Positions 15,980 through 25,188 of a stretch of 38,415 nt of DNA are shown one piece after another. A program made the translations under genes and the position numbers. Source of the stretch: Pseudomonas syringae (GTDB lineage Bacteria > Pseudomonadota > Gammaproteobacteria > Pseudomonadales > Pseudomonadaceae). Every line of letters begins with the position of its first letter. Position 1 is the first letter of the stretch. The notes under the pieces are model-generated. The model ran no database searches. It worked only from the letters and a program-made list of their open reading frames with translations, and had not been told where the DNA came from. The DNA lies in NCBI RefSeq assembly GCF_021605415.1, contig NZ_WKEQ01000048.1, positions 1-38,415 on the forward strand. Reading direction: 5' to 3'.

Positions 15980-16621
15980 TCAACGAATCAACGGCACGCC
16001 ACTGAGGGTTTGCAAGTCCTCGAAGCTGATGTCAGCAAGGATTTCCTTAACCTTCAGGCCTTGTGGCGTAACGTCCAGGATTGCCAGATCCGTGTAAATC
16101 CGCGTGACGCAGCCAATGCCGGTCAGGGGGTAGGTGCATGACGGCACCAGTTTGCTTTCACCGGTCTTGGTCAGGTGGTCCATCATCACGAAGACCTGAC
16201 GCGCGCCTGTCGCCAGATCCATCGCACCGCCGACTGCTGGAATGGAGCCTTCGGCGCCGGTGTGCCAGTTAGCGAGGTCGCCGTTGACGGAGACTTGAAA
16301 GGCGCCAAGCACGGCAATGTCGATGTGCCCGCCGCGCATCATCGAGAACGAGTCGGCGTGGTGAAAATAGGCACCACCGGGCAGCAGCGTCACGTGCTGC
16401 TTGCCGGCGTTGATCAGATCATCGTCTTCCTCACCTGGGGCAGGGCTCGGGCCCATGCCCAGTACGCCGTTTTCACTGTGCAGGAAGACTTCCTTGTCAC
16501 CAAGGTAGTTGGCCACCAGCGTCGGCACACCAATACCGAGGTTGACGTAAGAGCCTTCGAGAATATCGTCGGCCACACGTTGGGCCATTTCGCTGCGCGA
16601 GAGTTTGTTCATGACAGTCAT
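15980..16621 (-). CDS. pcaJ: 3-oxoadipate CoA-transferase subunit B
   Basis: The 213-residue protein is the small subunit of a class I CoA-transferase. The catalytic glutamate is Glu50 in LHSENGVLGMG, followed by GKQHVTLLPGGAYFHHADSFSMMRGGHIDIAVLGAFQVS. From memory it agrees closely with P. putida PcaJ along its full length. PcaIJ moves CoA from succinyl-CoA to 3-oxoadipate in the last part of aromatic (protocatechuate) breakdown. It lies 8 bases after pcaI in the same operon. An acetoacetate or dehydrocarnitine CoA-transferase is the main alternative, because no other pca genes are adjacent. Confidence 0.85.
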   Translation of the reverse strand: MTVMNKLSRSEMAQRVADDILEGSYVNLGIGVPTLVANYLGDKEVFLHSENGVLGMGPSPAPGEEDDDLINAGKQHVTLLPGGAYFHHADSFSMMRGGHIDIAVLGAFQVSVNGDLANWHTGAEGSIPAVGGAMDLATGARQVFVMMDHLTKTGESKLVPSCTYPLTGIGCVTRIYTDLAILDVTPQGLKVKEILADISFEDLQTLSGVPLIR

Positions 16622-16629
16622 GGCGGGCC

Positions 16630-17322
16630 TCAGTTGACGTTGGCTTTCGAGAGAGAAGCACGCGGCACGGCGACCACGCGTTGGACGAAGATCCCCGGGG
16701 TGATGATGTGCTCGGGATCCAGCTCTCCCAGCTCGACGATCTGATTGACTTGGGCGATTGTCGTTGTCGCGGCCATGGCCATGATCGGGCCAAAATTGCG
16801 CGCGGCCTTGCGATAGGTGAGGTTGCCCCAGCGATCGCCTTTTTCGGCCTTGATCAGGGCAACATCGGCGCGTAACGGCATTTCCAGCACGTAGTTGCGA
16901 CCGTCGATTACCCGGGTTTCCTTGCCTTCGGCCAGCAACGTGCCGAAGCCGGTGGGCGAATAAAACGCACCGATGCCAGAACCGGCGGCCCGGATGCGCT
17001 CGGCGAGGTTGCCCTGCGGAACCACTTCAAGCTGCACTTTGCCAGCCAGGTAAAGCTCGTCGAACACATAGGAATCGGACTGGCGGGGGAATGAACAGAT
17101 GACCTTGGCAACGCGTCCGGCCTTGAGCAGTGCGGCCAGACCGATTTCACCGTTGCCCGCGTTGTTGCTGATGATGGTCAGATCACGAGCGCCCGATGCG
17201 ATGAGGCCATCGATCAGTTCCGACGGCATGCCGGCGGTGCCAAAACCACCCACCATGATGACCGAGCCATCGGCAATTCCGTCCAGCACAGCGGCGACGG
17301 ATTCAAACGTTTTGTTGATCAA
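16630..17322 (-). CDS. pcaI: 3-oxoadipate CoA-transferase subunit A
   Basis: The 230-residue protein is the partner subunit, with GSVIMVGGFGTAGMPSELIDGL (18-39), ARDLTIISNNAGNGE and the end ELDPEHIITPGIFVQRVVAV, matching P. putida PcaI as I recall it. The start is TTG at 17322. An in-frame TAA lies six codons upstream and no ATG or GTG intervenes, so the TTG is forced, and the GGGG before it is a weak ribosome site. It is the first gene of a two-gene operon with pcaJ. A 495-base space with the receptor gene on the other side supplies the promoter. Confidence 0.87.
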   Translation of the reverse strand: MINKTFESVAAVLDGIADGSVIMVGGFGTAGMPSELIDGLIASGARDLTIISNNAGNGEIGLAALLKAGRVAKVICSFPRQSDSYVFDELYLAGKVQLEVVPQGNLAERIRAAGSGIGAFYSPTGFGTLLAEGKETRVIDGRNYVLEMPLRADVALIKAEKGDRWGNLTYRKAARNFGPIMAMAATTTIAQVNQIVELGELDPEHIITPGIFVQRVVAVPRASLSKANVN

Positions 17323-17817
17323 GGTGTACCCCTGTTTTTATGTTGACTAAACAGCAGAATCTGACGGCAAACCGCTTGAATCGCGGTGACTGCGCAGTTG
17401 TGCATAGCGTGCCAAACATTGAGCCGGGGTGGGGGCTTGGGTAAGCGATGTCGTGCGATTAGCGAACATTACCTTTTTGTAAGTCGATGTTACGTATATC
17501 CACTCGCGGGGATTTCGTGACTTGCTGCAGCCGGCTCGCTCGAAGAGGGTCGAATGTCGCTCATTTCCAGAAAATAACCGCAAGATAGATGATTTTTCCT
17601 ACAGGATTTTCCTGGGCGCCGAGCCGCTGAGGGTATTTTTTCAACGAATTGGCGTACTGCTCAGGTTCAAGCCGCCGCCCAATTAGCGTGCATGAATGGG
17701 AATGCTTATCGTTGGTAACAGAATTTCGCATATGATCCCCGTCGCAAATTAAACACGTTGTTACTCCAAAAAATATAACGACTTGTTGCGACAATTTCGA
17801 TTGGGGGATGTTCGAGC
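17323..17817. other. Divergent control region of pcaIJ and the siderophore receptor
   Basis: This 495-base region contains the promoters of two divergent units. It holds a weak Fur-like site at 17692-17710 near the receptor gene. The middle (17570-17650) has AT-rich stretches and a CAGGATTTTCCTG near-palindrome. I see no gene in it; a small RNA cannot be excluded. Confidence 0.55.
17692..17710 (+). promoter_or_regulatory. Weak Fur-box-like site
   Basis: The sequence atgaatgggaatgcttatc agrees at 12 of 19 positions with the Fur consensus, and at 12 of 16 over its right part. It lies 108 bases before the siderophore receptor start, where iron control by Fur would be expected. The match is modest. 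Confidence 0.45.
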
Positions 17818-19944
17818 ATGACTGATACCAGAACCATTTTTACCACCACCCGTAGGCCACGCCATTTTGCCTCCCGGGCGATGCTGGTTTGTGCGCCGCT
17901 GGTGGCCACGCCGTTTGCTGTGGGGGCTGAAGAAATAAGCGAAACCAGTGAAGAGGGCGCTTATCGTCTCGCACCGATTATCGTCAACTCGCAAGTTGCC
18001 GGCAGTGATGATTCCCGCTCGGTCGTCGCTCAAGAGCTTTGGGTCGGCGGCAAAGTGGCGACCAGCATTCTCAACACGCCCGCTTCCGTTTCCGTCGTCA
18101 CCCAAAAGGAAATCGAGCAGCGCAGCGCCAGCACCACCGAAGAAGTGTTGCAGTACACCCCGGGCGTGCTGACCGATTATTACGGCACTGACGATCGCAA
18201 CGACTACTTCAAAATTCGCGGCTTCCAGGCCACGACGTACCGTGACGGCATGACCTTGGGCTCAATGCGCGGTGTGCGCGAAGAGCCGTTCGCATATGAG
18301 CGTGTCGAAGTGTTGCGCGGCGCCAACTCCACCCTGTTTGGCCCGGCGGACCCAGGTGGCTCGGTGAACTTCGTGACCAAAAAACCGCGCTTCGAAAAGT
18401 TCGGCCAGGGTTACGTGACCTATGGCTCGTTCGATCATGCCGAAACGGGCATTGATGTCGGCGACACCGTGAACGAAGACAAAACGGTCGCCTACCGCCT
18501 CACCGGCAAACTCCAGGACAGTGATCGCGAATACGACCATTCACAGGACGATAACAAGTTCATCATGGGCGGCCTGACCTGGGCGCCGACGGCGTTTACC
18601 TCCGGCACACTCATTTACGACTACCTGAAGACCAACAGTTCGCCCAACAGCGGTGGCTATCCGCTGGACAAGGAATACAGCCGCAGCAAATTCTTCGGCG
18701 AACCGAGCTACAACTTCCACGATGTGGAACGCAGCAGCCTCAGCGGCAACTTCACCCATGATTTCGACAACGGCTTCATCCTGCGCAGCAATCTGCGTTA
18801 CAGCGAACTGACCGATGATTTCGGCTACGTCTATCTGAGCGATTCGGCGGCGCGCACCGGCACGGTGGTAGATCGTTATGCCTTCGGCACAGACACCGAC
18901 GCCGATCAGTTGAACGGCAACCTGATGCTGCAATACGACGCCCAGTTCGAAAACATCGACAGCAGCACAATGGTTGGCGTGGAATATCGCGATGCATCGA
19001 CCAAAGACACCTCCGTCTATGCCTTGACCACACCCATCGACGTCGCCAATCCGGTCTACACCGGGGCGCCCGTCGGACTCGTGCCTTACAGTCGCAACAA
19101 ACAGGACTACACCACCAAGTCGGTGTTCCTGCAGCAGAACCTGTCTTTCTATGACCGGTTCATCGTGACCGGCGGCGTGCGCAACGACTCTCTTGATCTG
19201 TCCAGCACCGACATCACCAACGTAAAAGCCTCGGATAACTTCTCCGAAACCTCGGTTCGCGGCGCGCTGACCTACATCGTCAACGATGAAGTGTCCACTT
19301 ACGTCAGCATGGTCGAGTCTGTCTCGCCGCCGACCATTGGCGTCACGCCAGAGCGCGGCAAGCAGTATGAAGTGGGTGTGAAATATGCGCCGCTGGGCAT
19401 GAATGCGCTGTTCTCGGCAGCCGTCTATGACCTGACCCAGGAAGATGTCTCCATCGCTGTCGTGCTGCCGAGCGGCATCATTGAGCAGCAGACGGTGGGC
19501 GAGTCGCGAGTGCGTGGTCTGGACCTGGAAGCCAAGGCTGAAATCACCGACAACCTGAGCCTGGTCGGCGGTTATTCGTACATGAAGTCGGACGTGCAGC
19601 GCGGCACGCTTTACGACGGGACGTCGCTCAAGGGCAATCAGTTCTCCGCAGCGCCCGAGCATTCGGCTTCGCTCTGGAGTTACTACAAAGTGCCAAACAC
19701 CCGCGTCAGCGTGGGGCTGGGTGCTCGTTACATCGGCGCTTATTACTTCGATGCGGCCAACACCGGCGAGAGCGATGCAGCCACGCTGTTCGATGCTGCG
19801 TTCAACTATCAGATCGCCAAAGGCACCGATCTGGCGATCAACGTCTCCAACCTGGCAGACGAACAGCACGTGGTCGGCTCCGGCACGGCTGACTTCTATA
19901 ACCCTGGTCGTGAATTGACGGCGAAGCTGAGTTATAGCTGGTAA
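17818..19944 (+). CDS. TonB-dependent ferric-siderophore receptor
   Basis: The 708-residue outer-membrane receptor has a signal peptide cut after about residue 37 (PFAVGA-EE), a plug domain (TSILNTPASVSVVTQKEIEQRSA, TEEVLQYTPGV, RGFQATTYRDGM, VEVLRGANSTLFGPADPGGSVNFVTKKP) and a C-terminal beta-barrel ending in aromatic Trp708 (LTAKLSYSW). The plug resembles ferrichrome/hydroxamate-type receptors (FhuA/FiuA class). There is no N-terminal signalling (STN) domain before the plug, so it should not drive a FecI/FecR cascade. GGGGGA precedes the ATG by nine bases. The exact siderophore cannot be named. A hairpin at 19955 follows. Confidence 0.92.
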   Translation: MTDTRTIFTTTRRPRHFASRAMLVCAPLVATPFAVGAEEISETSEEGAYRLAPIIVNSQVAGSDDSRSVVAQELWVGGKVATSILNTPASVSVVTQKEIEQRSASTTEEVLQYTPGVLTDYYGTDDRNDYFKIRGFQATTYRDGMTLGSMRGVREEPFAYERVEVLRGANSTLFGPADPGGSVNFVTKKPRFEKFGQGYVTYGSFDHAETGIDVGDTVNEDKTVAYRLTGKLQDSDREYDHSQDDNKFIMGGLTWAPTAFTSGTLIYDYLKTNSSPNSGGYPLDKEYSRSKFFGEPSYNFHDVERSSLSGNFTHDFDNGFILRSNLRYSELTDDFGYVYLSDSAARTGTVVDRYAFGTDTDADQLNGNLMLQYDAQFENIDSSTMVGVEYRDASTKDTSVYALTTPIDVANPVYTGAPVGLVPYSRNKQDYTTKSVFLQQNLSFYDRFIVTGGVRNDSLDLSSTDITNVKASDNFSETSVRGALTYIVNDEVSTYVSMVESVSPPTIGVTPERGKQYEVGVKYAPLGMNALFSAAVYDLTQEDVSIAVVLPSGIIEQQTVGESRVRGLDLEAKAEITDNLSLVGGYSYMKSDVQRGTLYDGTSLKGNQFSAAPEHSASLWSYYKVPNTRVSVGLGARYIGAYYFDAANTGESDAATLFDAAFNYQIAKGTDLAINVSNLADEQHVVGSGTADFYNPGRELTAKLSYSW

Positions 19945-19954
19945 GGCGCTATCC

Positions 19955-19988
19955 AATCACATGCACGGTTCGCGCTGTGCATGTGATT
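19955..19988. terminator. 12-bp hairpin between convergent genes
   Basis: AATCACATGCAC and GTGCATGTGATT form a perfect 12-bp stem with a 10-base loop just after the receptor stop. No T run follows, so it may be a weak or factor-dependent terminator. Confidence 0.55.
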
Positions 19989-20040
19989 GCTCCGCGCGAT
20001 CAAACCGTGAGTTCCCTCCTGGGTCGACCCGAGCCGCGTC

Positions 20041-20538
20041 TCACGTGTCCGTGCCTTTTTCCATCGACAGTAACTTTCGGCTGAATTTGGTTTCCATCAC
20101 GATGTGAGAGGCGGTGTGTGCCACCCCTTTGATCATGTTGATCCGGGTGAGCTCGGCGTTGAGTTCGCTCAGGGTCGAGGTGGTGAGATGAATGATGAAA
20201 TCAGACTCGCCCGACACGGCATAGACAGCCTGCACCGCATCCATTTTGCGCAGCGCTGTCATGACGTCGGTATAACTCTTGTTCGTGCAGGAGGTCATGG
20301 TGAAACAGTTGATGGACTGCTGGAGTCTGTCCTGGTCAATGCGAACGCTGTACCCGGTGATGACGCCTGCTTTTTCGAGTCGGGTAATCCGTTCCTGCAC
20401 CGATGAACGCGAGACCCCGAGCTTGCGTGCCAAAGAAGCCGTGGGTTCGCGCGCGTTTGCTTGAAGGAGGCCGAGCAATTGCTTGTCTTTTTCGGTCAGA
20501 TTGAACAATGAGCCGCTATGTTGCGTATCGTTGGGCAC
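20041..20538 (-). CDS. Lrp/AsnC-family transcriptional regulator
   Basis: The 165-residue protein has an N-terminal helix-turn-helix (LTEKDKQLLGLLQANAREPTASLARKLGVSRSSVQERITRLEKAGVI, about 14-60) and a C-terminal RAM effector domain (about 75-150, including AVYAVSGESDFIIHL). Lrp-type proteins sense amino acids. The start is GTG at 20538 with GAGG eight bases upstream; no ATG occurs before the second domain. It is the last gene of an operon with an amino-acid-type ABC transporter and an FAD oxidase, 20 bases after the oxidase, and probably controls that operon. Confidence 0.9.
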   Translation of the reverse strand: MPNDTQHSGSLFNLTEKDKQLLGLLQANAREPTASLARKLGVSRSSVQERITRLEKAGVITGYSVRIDQDRLQQSINCFTMTSCTNKSYTDVMTALRKMDAVQAVYAVSGESDFIIHLTTSTLSELNAELTRINMIKGVAHTASHIVMETKFSRKLLSMEKGTDT

Positions 20539-20558
20539 TTCCTTGACCTCGCTCGGAT

Positions 20559-21866
20559 TCAGCTTTTATGAGTCGCCCTGCGTTGCGAGCGCGTTTCCTG
20601 AAACATGTCCATGATCTTCAGCCCGGCGTATACCGTTTGCGCGGCTGCCGGGCCAAGAGGGCCACCGTTCCATTCCAGTCCGTAGGCATCGAACAGACGA
20701 TAGCGATCTGTTTCGCCGCAAATGGCTTCAGCGATGACGCGTGCGCCGATGGGTGCGGTGTTCATACCATGGCCACCAAACGATGTACATGTCCACAAGC
20801 CCTTACCGAGCGGCCCGATGTGAGGCATTTTATGCCGCGCATAGCCCATCAGCCCTGACCAGGCTTTTTCGATCTTGATGCCGCGCAATTGTGGGTAGAC
20901 GTCGAGGATGTCTTCGGTCAGCAATTGGCCCAGGCGTTTCTCGTCTTGCAAGTTGCGAGTGGTGATACGACCGCCCCAGAGCAGCCGATCACCCTCGACG
21001 ACCCGGTAATAGTCCGAAGCACGGCGGTTATCGCCCACGGCGTCGGTGGTATTGACGGTTTCTGCCAGGCGCTCGCCCAACCGTTCGGTCAGCACGGCGT
21101 ACGTTGCGATCGGCAAAAAGGCGCGGCGTAATTTGCCGAACTCCGAACCACCGTAGCCGCCGCAGCAATACACGACGTCGGCGCAATCGACCGTGCCTTG
21201 GTCGGTGACGACGCGGTGTCTGCCAGCCCGGCTCTCGACGCGAATCATGGGCGACTGTTCATGAAGCCGGCCGCCGCCGTTTTCGATCAGCCGGCCCAGG
21301 CCCAGGCAATAATTCAGCGGGTGGAAATGAAATCCATGGTTATCGCGCAGCGCCTGAAAATAACGGTCGGTCTTGAGCTTTTCTCGGACGGCCGGACGAT
21401 CCAGGTAATCGAGATGAAAGTCGAAATCAGTCGCCATTTTGTCGCGCAGTCGCTGGAGGTTATCGCCATCCTCATAACGCACCACGCTCAATTTTCCAGG
21501 CGTTGGCGCGCAGCCTGGCAGTTGATGATCGGTGATCATGTCCCGGACAATATCGACGCCTTCGAGCGACAGCTTGAACAGGGCGGCGGCGGTCGGTTTT
21601 CCGCAGCGTTGTTCGATGGCCGACAAGCCTTCCGACCAGCCTTGAAGCACGAAGCCGCCGTTACGGCCGGACGCGCCCCAGGCCACACGGCCGGCGTCCA
21701 GCAGCACGACCGACTTCCCGCGCGAAATCAGTTCCCATGCCGTGCTGAGGCCGGCAAGCCCTGCGCCGATGATGCACACATCAGCCTGGGCGTGGCCCGA
21801 CAGCGGCGCCCGTTGAGGCGTTTCGTGCATCGTCGCGGTGTAGTAGTTGTTGCTATAGCTGTGCAT
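20559..21866 (-). CDS. FAD-dependent amine/amino-acid oxidoreductase (DAO family, PuuB-like)
   Basis: The 435-residue protein has a DAO-type FAD site, VCIIGAGLAGLSTAWELISRG with GAGLAG at 34-39, followed by GRVAWGASGRNGGFVLQG and a C-terminal SFGGHGMNTAPIGARVIAEAI. It resembles gamma-glutamylputrescine oxidase (PuuB), which oxidises an amine to an aldehyde or imine. The ATG at 21866 has AGGAC upstream; the frame continues 22 codons further without a better site. It follows a periplasmic binding protein gene by 75 bases, so its substrate is probably what the transporter brings in. Confidence 0.85.
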   Translation of the reverse strand: MHSYSNNYYTATMHETPQRAPLSGHAQADVCIIGAGLAGLSTAWELISRGKSVVLLDAGRVAWGASGRNGGFVLQGWSEGLSAIEQRCGKPTAAALFKLSLEGVDIVRDMITDHQLPGCAPTPGKLSVVRYEDGDNLQRLRDKMATDFDFHLDYLDRPAVREKLKTDRYFQALRDNHGFHFHPLNYCLGLGRLIENGGGRLHEQSPMIRVESRAGRHRVVTDQGTVDCADVVYCCGGYGGSEFGKLRRAFLPIATYAVLTERLGERLAETVNTTDAVGDNRRASDYYRVVEGDRLLWGGRITTRNLQDEKRLGQLLTEDILDVYPQLRGIKIEKAWSGLMGYARHKMPHIGPLGKGLWTCTSFGGHGMNTAPIGARVIAEAICGETDRYRLFDAYGLEWNGGPLGPAAAQTVYAGLKIMDMFQETRSQRRATHKS

Positions 21867-21941
21867 GAAGTCCGTTGTCCTTTTTCCGGGCGCAGACAGG
21901 CAGCGCGCCGCGTCGTGGACGGGCGCCTGCACTCGAAGGGT

Positions 21942-22781
21942 TTATTGAATGTGGGTGAGGTCGGCGCCGTACCACTTCTCGGAAAGCTGTTTCAGCGTGC
22001 CGTCGGTTTTCATGTCGGCGACGATTTTGGTCAGCGCGCTGTTGAACGCTTCATCGCCTTTATCCACGGCAATCGCCAAGGGTTCGTAATACGCCGGTTT
22101 GCCCTCCACCTGCACGATCGGATAGCCATTCTTGACGGCAGCAACGATGGTGGGAAGGGCGGACAACGTGGCGTTCAGCCGAACCCCGTTGCCCATGCGC
22201 AGGTCATCCAGCGGACCCATGCTGTCGCCGTAGGTCTTGACCTCGCCGGGCGTGACGTCGTAGGTGAACGGCGGTACATCGACCGCGTCGATCTTGAGTT
22301 TGCGGTTGATGTAGTCTTCCGACGTCGTGCCGGCTTCAACCCCGATCACTTTGCCGTTCAGATCCTGCGGTTTGGTGCCGGCGGCGTCCTTGTACACGGC
22401 GAATACATACGGCGTGTAGTAGTAAATAGCGGGGAAGTCGAGAACTCGTGCGCGCTCGGTGGTGGGCGTCATGGAACCGACCGACAGGTCCCAGCGACTC
22501 GACCAGCGCCCGGCAGTAATGATCCCGTACTCTGGCGTTACGAAGTCGACTTTGGTGCCCAGGCGCCGACCGATTTCACTGGCGACATCAATATCAAAGC
22601 CTTGCAGTTTGTTGTCCGGCCCCAGAAACGATTGCGGCGGCCAATTGGCCGCGGTGGCCACCTTCATCATTTTTGTCTCATGGATACGGTCGAGCGTTGA
22701 ACCGGCCCAGGCAGTGCCCGCGGCGACGGTGACGACGGTGGTAACAGCAACTGCAGTGAACAAGCGAGTCAGCGAGATCAT
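21942..22781 (-). CDS. Amino-acid-type ABC transporter substrate-binding protein
   Basis: The 279-residue protein has a signal peptide cut after about residue 26 (GTAWA-GST) and the type-2 periplasmic fold of polar amino-acid binding proteins: LQGFDIDVASEIGRRLGTKVDFV, SVGSMTPTTERARVLDFP, GVEAGTTSEDYINRKL and the end MKTDGTLKQLSEKWYG. It delivers a ligand to the adjacent permease and ATPase. GGAGG lies seven bases before the ATG. The ligand may be an amino acid or an amine compound, judging by the oxidase gene that follows. Confidence 0.9.
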   Translation of the reverse strand: MISLTRLFTAVAVTTVVTVAAGTAWAGSTLDRIHETKMMKVATAANWPPQSFLGPDNKLQGFDIDVASEIGRRLGTKVDFVTPEYGIITAGRWSSRWDLSVGSMTPTTERARVLDFPAIYYYTPYVFAVYKDAAGTKPQDLNGKVIGVEAGTTSEDYINRKLKIDAVDVPPFTYDVTPGEVKTYGDSMGPLDDLRMGNGVRLNATLSALPTIVAAVKNGYPIVQVEGKPAYYEPLAIAVDKGDEAFNSALTKIVADMKTDGTLKQLSEKWYGADLTHIQ

Positions 22782-22837
22782 GAGAAGCCTCCGGTTTTTT
22801 TTATGGGTCGACGACGTCAGTCGGTTCGACGGTTTTC

Positions 22838-23608
22838 TCAGTGGGCGAGAATCTGCGAAAGGAATTCCCGGGCACGCTCGTGCTGCGGGTTGTCAAAAAA
22901 CGCATTGGGTTTGGCTTGCTCGATGATGCAACCCTGATCCATGAAAATGATCCGGTCGGCAACCCGTCGGGCAAACCCCATCTCGTGGGTGACGCACACC
23001 ATCGTGATGCCGTCCTGCGCGAGTTCGCCCATCACATCCAGCACTTCCTTGACCATCTCGGGGTCAAGCGCGGACGTGGGTTCGTCGAACAGCATGATCC
23101 GAGGGCGCATGCACAAGGCGCGAGCGATAGCGACGCGCTGCTGCTGACCGCCCGAGAGCTGGCCCGGGTATTTGTCCGCCTGGTTTCTGATTCGCACCCG
23201 ATCAAGATATTGGTAAGCCAGTTCGCGAGCCTCGGACTCGCTGAGTCTGCTCACCAGCCGCGGCCCCAGCATGAGGTTTTCCAGAATCGTCATGTGCGGG
23301 AACAAATTGAACTGTTGGAAGACCATGCCGACCTGACGCCGGATTCCGGCCACACAGGCGGCCTGACGCGTCAGTTCGGTACCGTCGATGAAAACGCTCC
23401 CTTTCTGAAAATCTTCGAGCAGATTCAAGCAGCGAATCAATGTGGATTTTCCAGATCCCGATGGCCCGCATACGACCACTATTTCGCCGCTGGCGATGTG
23501 CAAGTCGATGTCTTTAAGCACGTGAAAATCGCCGTACCATTTGTGCATGCCTTGAATCGAAATGGCGGGGGAAACGGCAGGCGCGGCTGTAGTTGACGGC
23601 GAGTTCAT
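22838..23608 (-). CDS. Amino-acid-type ABC transporter ATP-binding protein
   Basis: The 256-residue ATPase has every motif of its class: Walker A GPSGSGKST (48-56), Q-loop VFQQFNLFPHMT, signature LSGGQQQRVAIARAL (151-165), Walker B IMLFDEPTSALDPE (Asp175, Glu176) and the switch His208 in CVTHEMGFARRVADRI. It is a GlnQ/HisP-type subunit. AGGAG precedes the ATG. It starts 15 bases after the permease gene and is followed by the binding-protein gene. Confidence 0.95.
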   Translation of the reverse strand: MNSPSTTAAPAVSPAISIQGMHKWYGDFHVLKDIDLHIASGEIVVVCGPSGSGKSTLIRCLNLLEDFQKGSVFIDGTELTRQAACVAGIRRQVGMVFQQFNLFPHMTILENLMLGPRLVSRLSESEARELAYQYLDRVRIRNQADKYPGQLSGGQQQRVAIARALCMRPRIMLFDEPTSALDPEMVKEVLDVMGELAQDGITMVCVTHEMGFARRVADRIIFMDQGCIIEQAKPNAFFDNPQHERAREFLSQILAH

Positions 23609-23623
23609 CCTGTAGCTCCTGAT

Positions 23624-24589
23624 TCAGCGATGGGCGCGATTGAAATGCTTCTCAAGGCGGGCCTGGACGGTTTCCAGGATGATCGACAGCAGCCAATACA
23701 ACACGGCAGCCGTGATGAGCATTTCCAGGTGACGAAACTCGGCCCGTCCTTGTGTCCGGGCCAGGAACATCAGCTCCCAGACCCCGATCACGGACACCAG
23801 CGAACTGTCCTTGAGCATCGAAATGAACTGATTGCCCGTCGGTGGAATGATCAGTCGCATGGACTGAGGAAGAATCACCCGCGTCATCGTCTGAAAAGGA
23901 TTCAGGCCGATAGCCCGCGAAGCCTCCCACTGGCCCCGCGAAATGCTGCTGATCCCTGCACGGAAAATCTCTGTCATATAGGCGCCGTAGCACAGCGACA
24001 ACGCCAGGATCCCGGCGGGAACGGCGCCGACGACATAGCCCAATTGCGGGATCCCCAGGTAAATCAGGTAGATCTGGATGAGAAGCGGAACACCGCGAAA
24101 AAACGAGGTGTAGAAGCTGGCAATGGCAATCGCGAAGCCGTTCGAAGATAAGCGTGCTGTTGCCCCCAGCAAGGCCAGAACGAACGCAATGGCGATGGAG
24201 ATGGCGGACACATAGACAGTCGTGAAAACCCCTTGGGTGATCATGAAACCGACTTTGGTCGCGATGAAACTGTAAGAAAGATTGAAGGTGTCGAAGAATA
24301 AAAGAAACAGCACCAGCAGCTCGCACCAGACGGTGATGATCTGCGCTCGCAAGGGGAATCGGCCAAGAATGAACAGGTTCAGCACGACCGTGATCGTGAA
24401 CGTCCCCCCGACTGCAATGTCGCGCGCCAGAGGCGCTTTCAAGTCGAGAACGATGGGCCCCATCAGGTTTGAAAGACGGCCTTCGCCCACGCCGCAAACA
24501 AGCGTAATGATGAAAATGACCACAGCCACCGCGCCCATGAACGCGGCACTGTCAGTCATTCGAGTCTTGACGATGTGGTCTTTGAACAT
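23624..24589 (-). CDS. Amino-acid-type ABC transporter permease, N-terminally extended
   Basis: The 321-residue inner-membrane protein carries the HisM/GlnP-type transport domain in its C-terminal two thirds, with the EAA loop QWEASRAIGLNPFQTMTRVILPQS around residues 220-250. Typical members are about 220 residues; here roughly 100 extra N-terminal residues add about three hydrophobic segments. No second permease gene is present, so the channel is probably a homodimer. It is the first gene of the transporter operon. GAGG lies 11 bases before the ATG, and a short palindrome (GGGGTAACCCC, 24604-24614) overlaps the leader. Confidence 0.9.
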   Translation of the reverse strand: MFKDHIVKTRMTDSAAFMGAVAVVIFIITLVCGVGEGRLSNLMGPIVLDLKAPLARDIAVGGTFTITVVLNLFILGRFPLRAQIITVWCELLVLFLLFFDTFNLSYSFIATKVGFMITQGVFTTVYVSAISIAIAFVLALLGATARLSSNGFAIAIASFYTSFFRGVPLLIQIYLIYLGIPQLGYVVGAVPAGILALSLCYGAYMTEIFRAGISSISRGQWEASRAIGLNPFQTMTRVILPQSMRLIIPPTGNQFISMLKDSSLVSVIGVWELMFLARTQGRAEFRHLEMLITAAVLYWLLSIILETVQARLEKHFNRAHR

Positions 24590-25188
24590 GGCTTACACGC
24601 CTCGGGGTAACCCCTTATTGTTGTAAGCCCATTATGTGGGTGCGAAATGCCGGGCGGCACCCGGCGAATTGTTTGTGTTTGAAGTTTGTATGAGCATCCA
24701 GACGGGTGAGATCCCTACATCTGCAAGAAATGCCTGGCAGTTGTGGTTCAAGAATATCCAGCGAGGATGGCCGACCACGACGGCGAGGGCTCAACTCGCC
24801 GCACAGATATGCCAACCGCTGCGCATGCCTGTCAATCCAGAGCGGGAGGGCATGGATTTTTCAAACAGAAGCGAAGGCCGCCACGGTATGCAGCGATGAC
24901 CGAATGTTCAAACCACCGTTGGGTCCGAGGTTATGAACAATCAGGTTTTATAGCTTGTGTAAGCAGCGCCAACGCCGATGGCACAAGAGGGGAGTATGGC
25001 TAATCAATTAACCCCAAAAATAAGCGGAATTCCGGATTCTCACTAAGCTCTCAATGAGTACTCGCACGTTGTCAACGCCAGGGCGTGAGATACGACTGAT
25101 CAGCCCGCAAATGACCAGTTTCGACAATTATGTGCATCGATAGTTAGCTATCTATATACTGCGCGCCTTCATTTTTCAGGATGCCGAC
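24590..25188. other. Long divergent intergenic region before gcd
   Basis: This 599-base region lies between the transporter operon and gcd. Several short plus-strand frames overlap here, but none has a ribosome site or a recognisable protein. Visible features are GGGGTAACCCC at 24604, a small CCGGGCGGCACCCGG hairpin at about 24650-24664, GATAGTTAGCTATC at about 25139-25152 and a TATACT hexamer at 25155 that may be the gcd -10 element. No RNA gene is recognised. Confidence 0.55.

Noticed and set aside
24636..25003. Three overlapping plus-strand frames in the gap before gcd
   Set aside because: They are in different frames, lack ribosome sites and show low-complexity Arg/Ala composition; the DNA looks intergenic.
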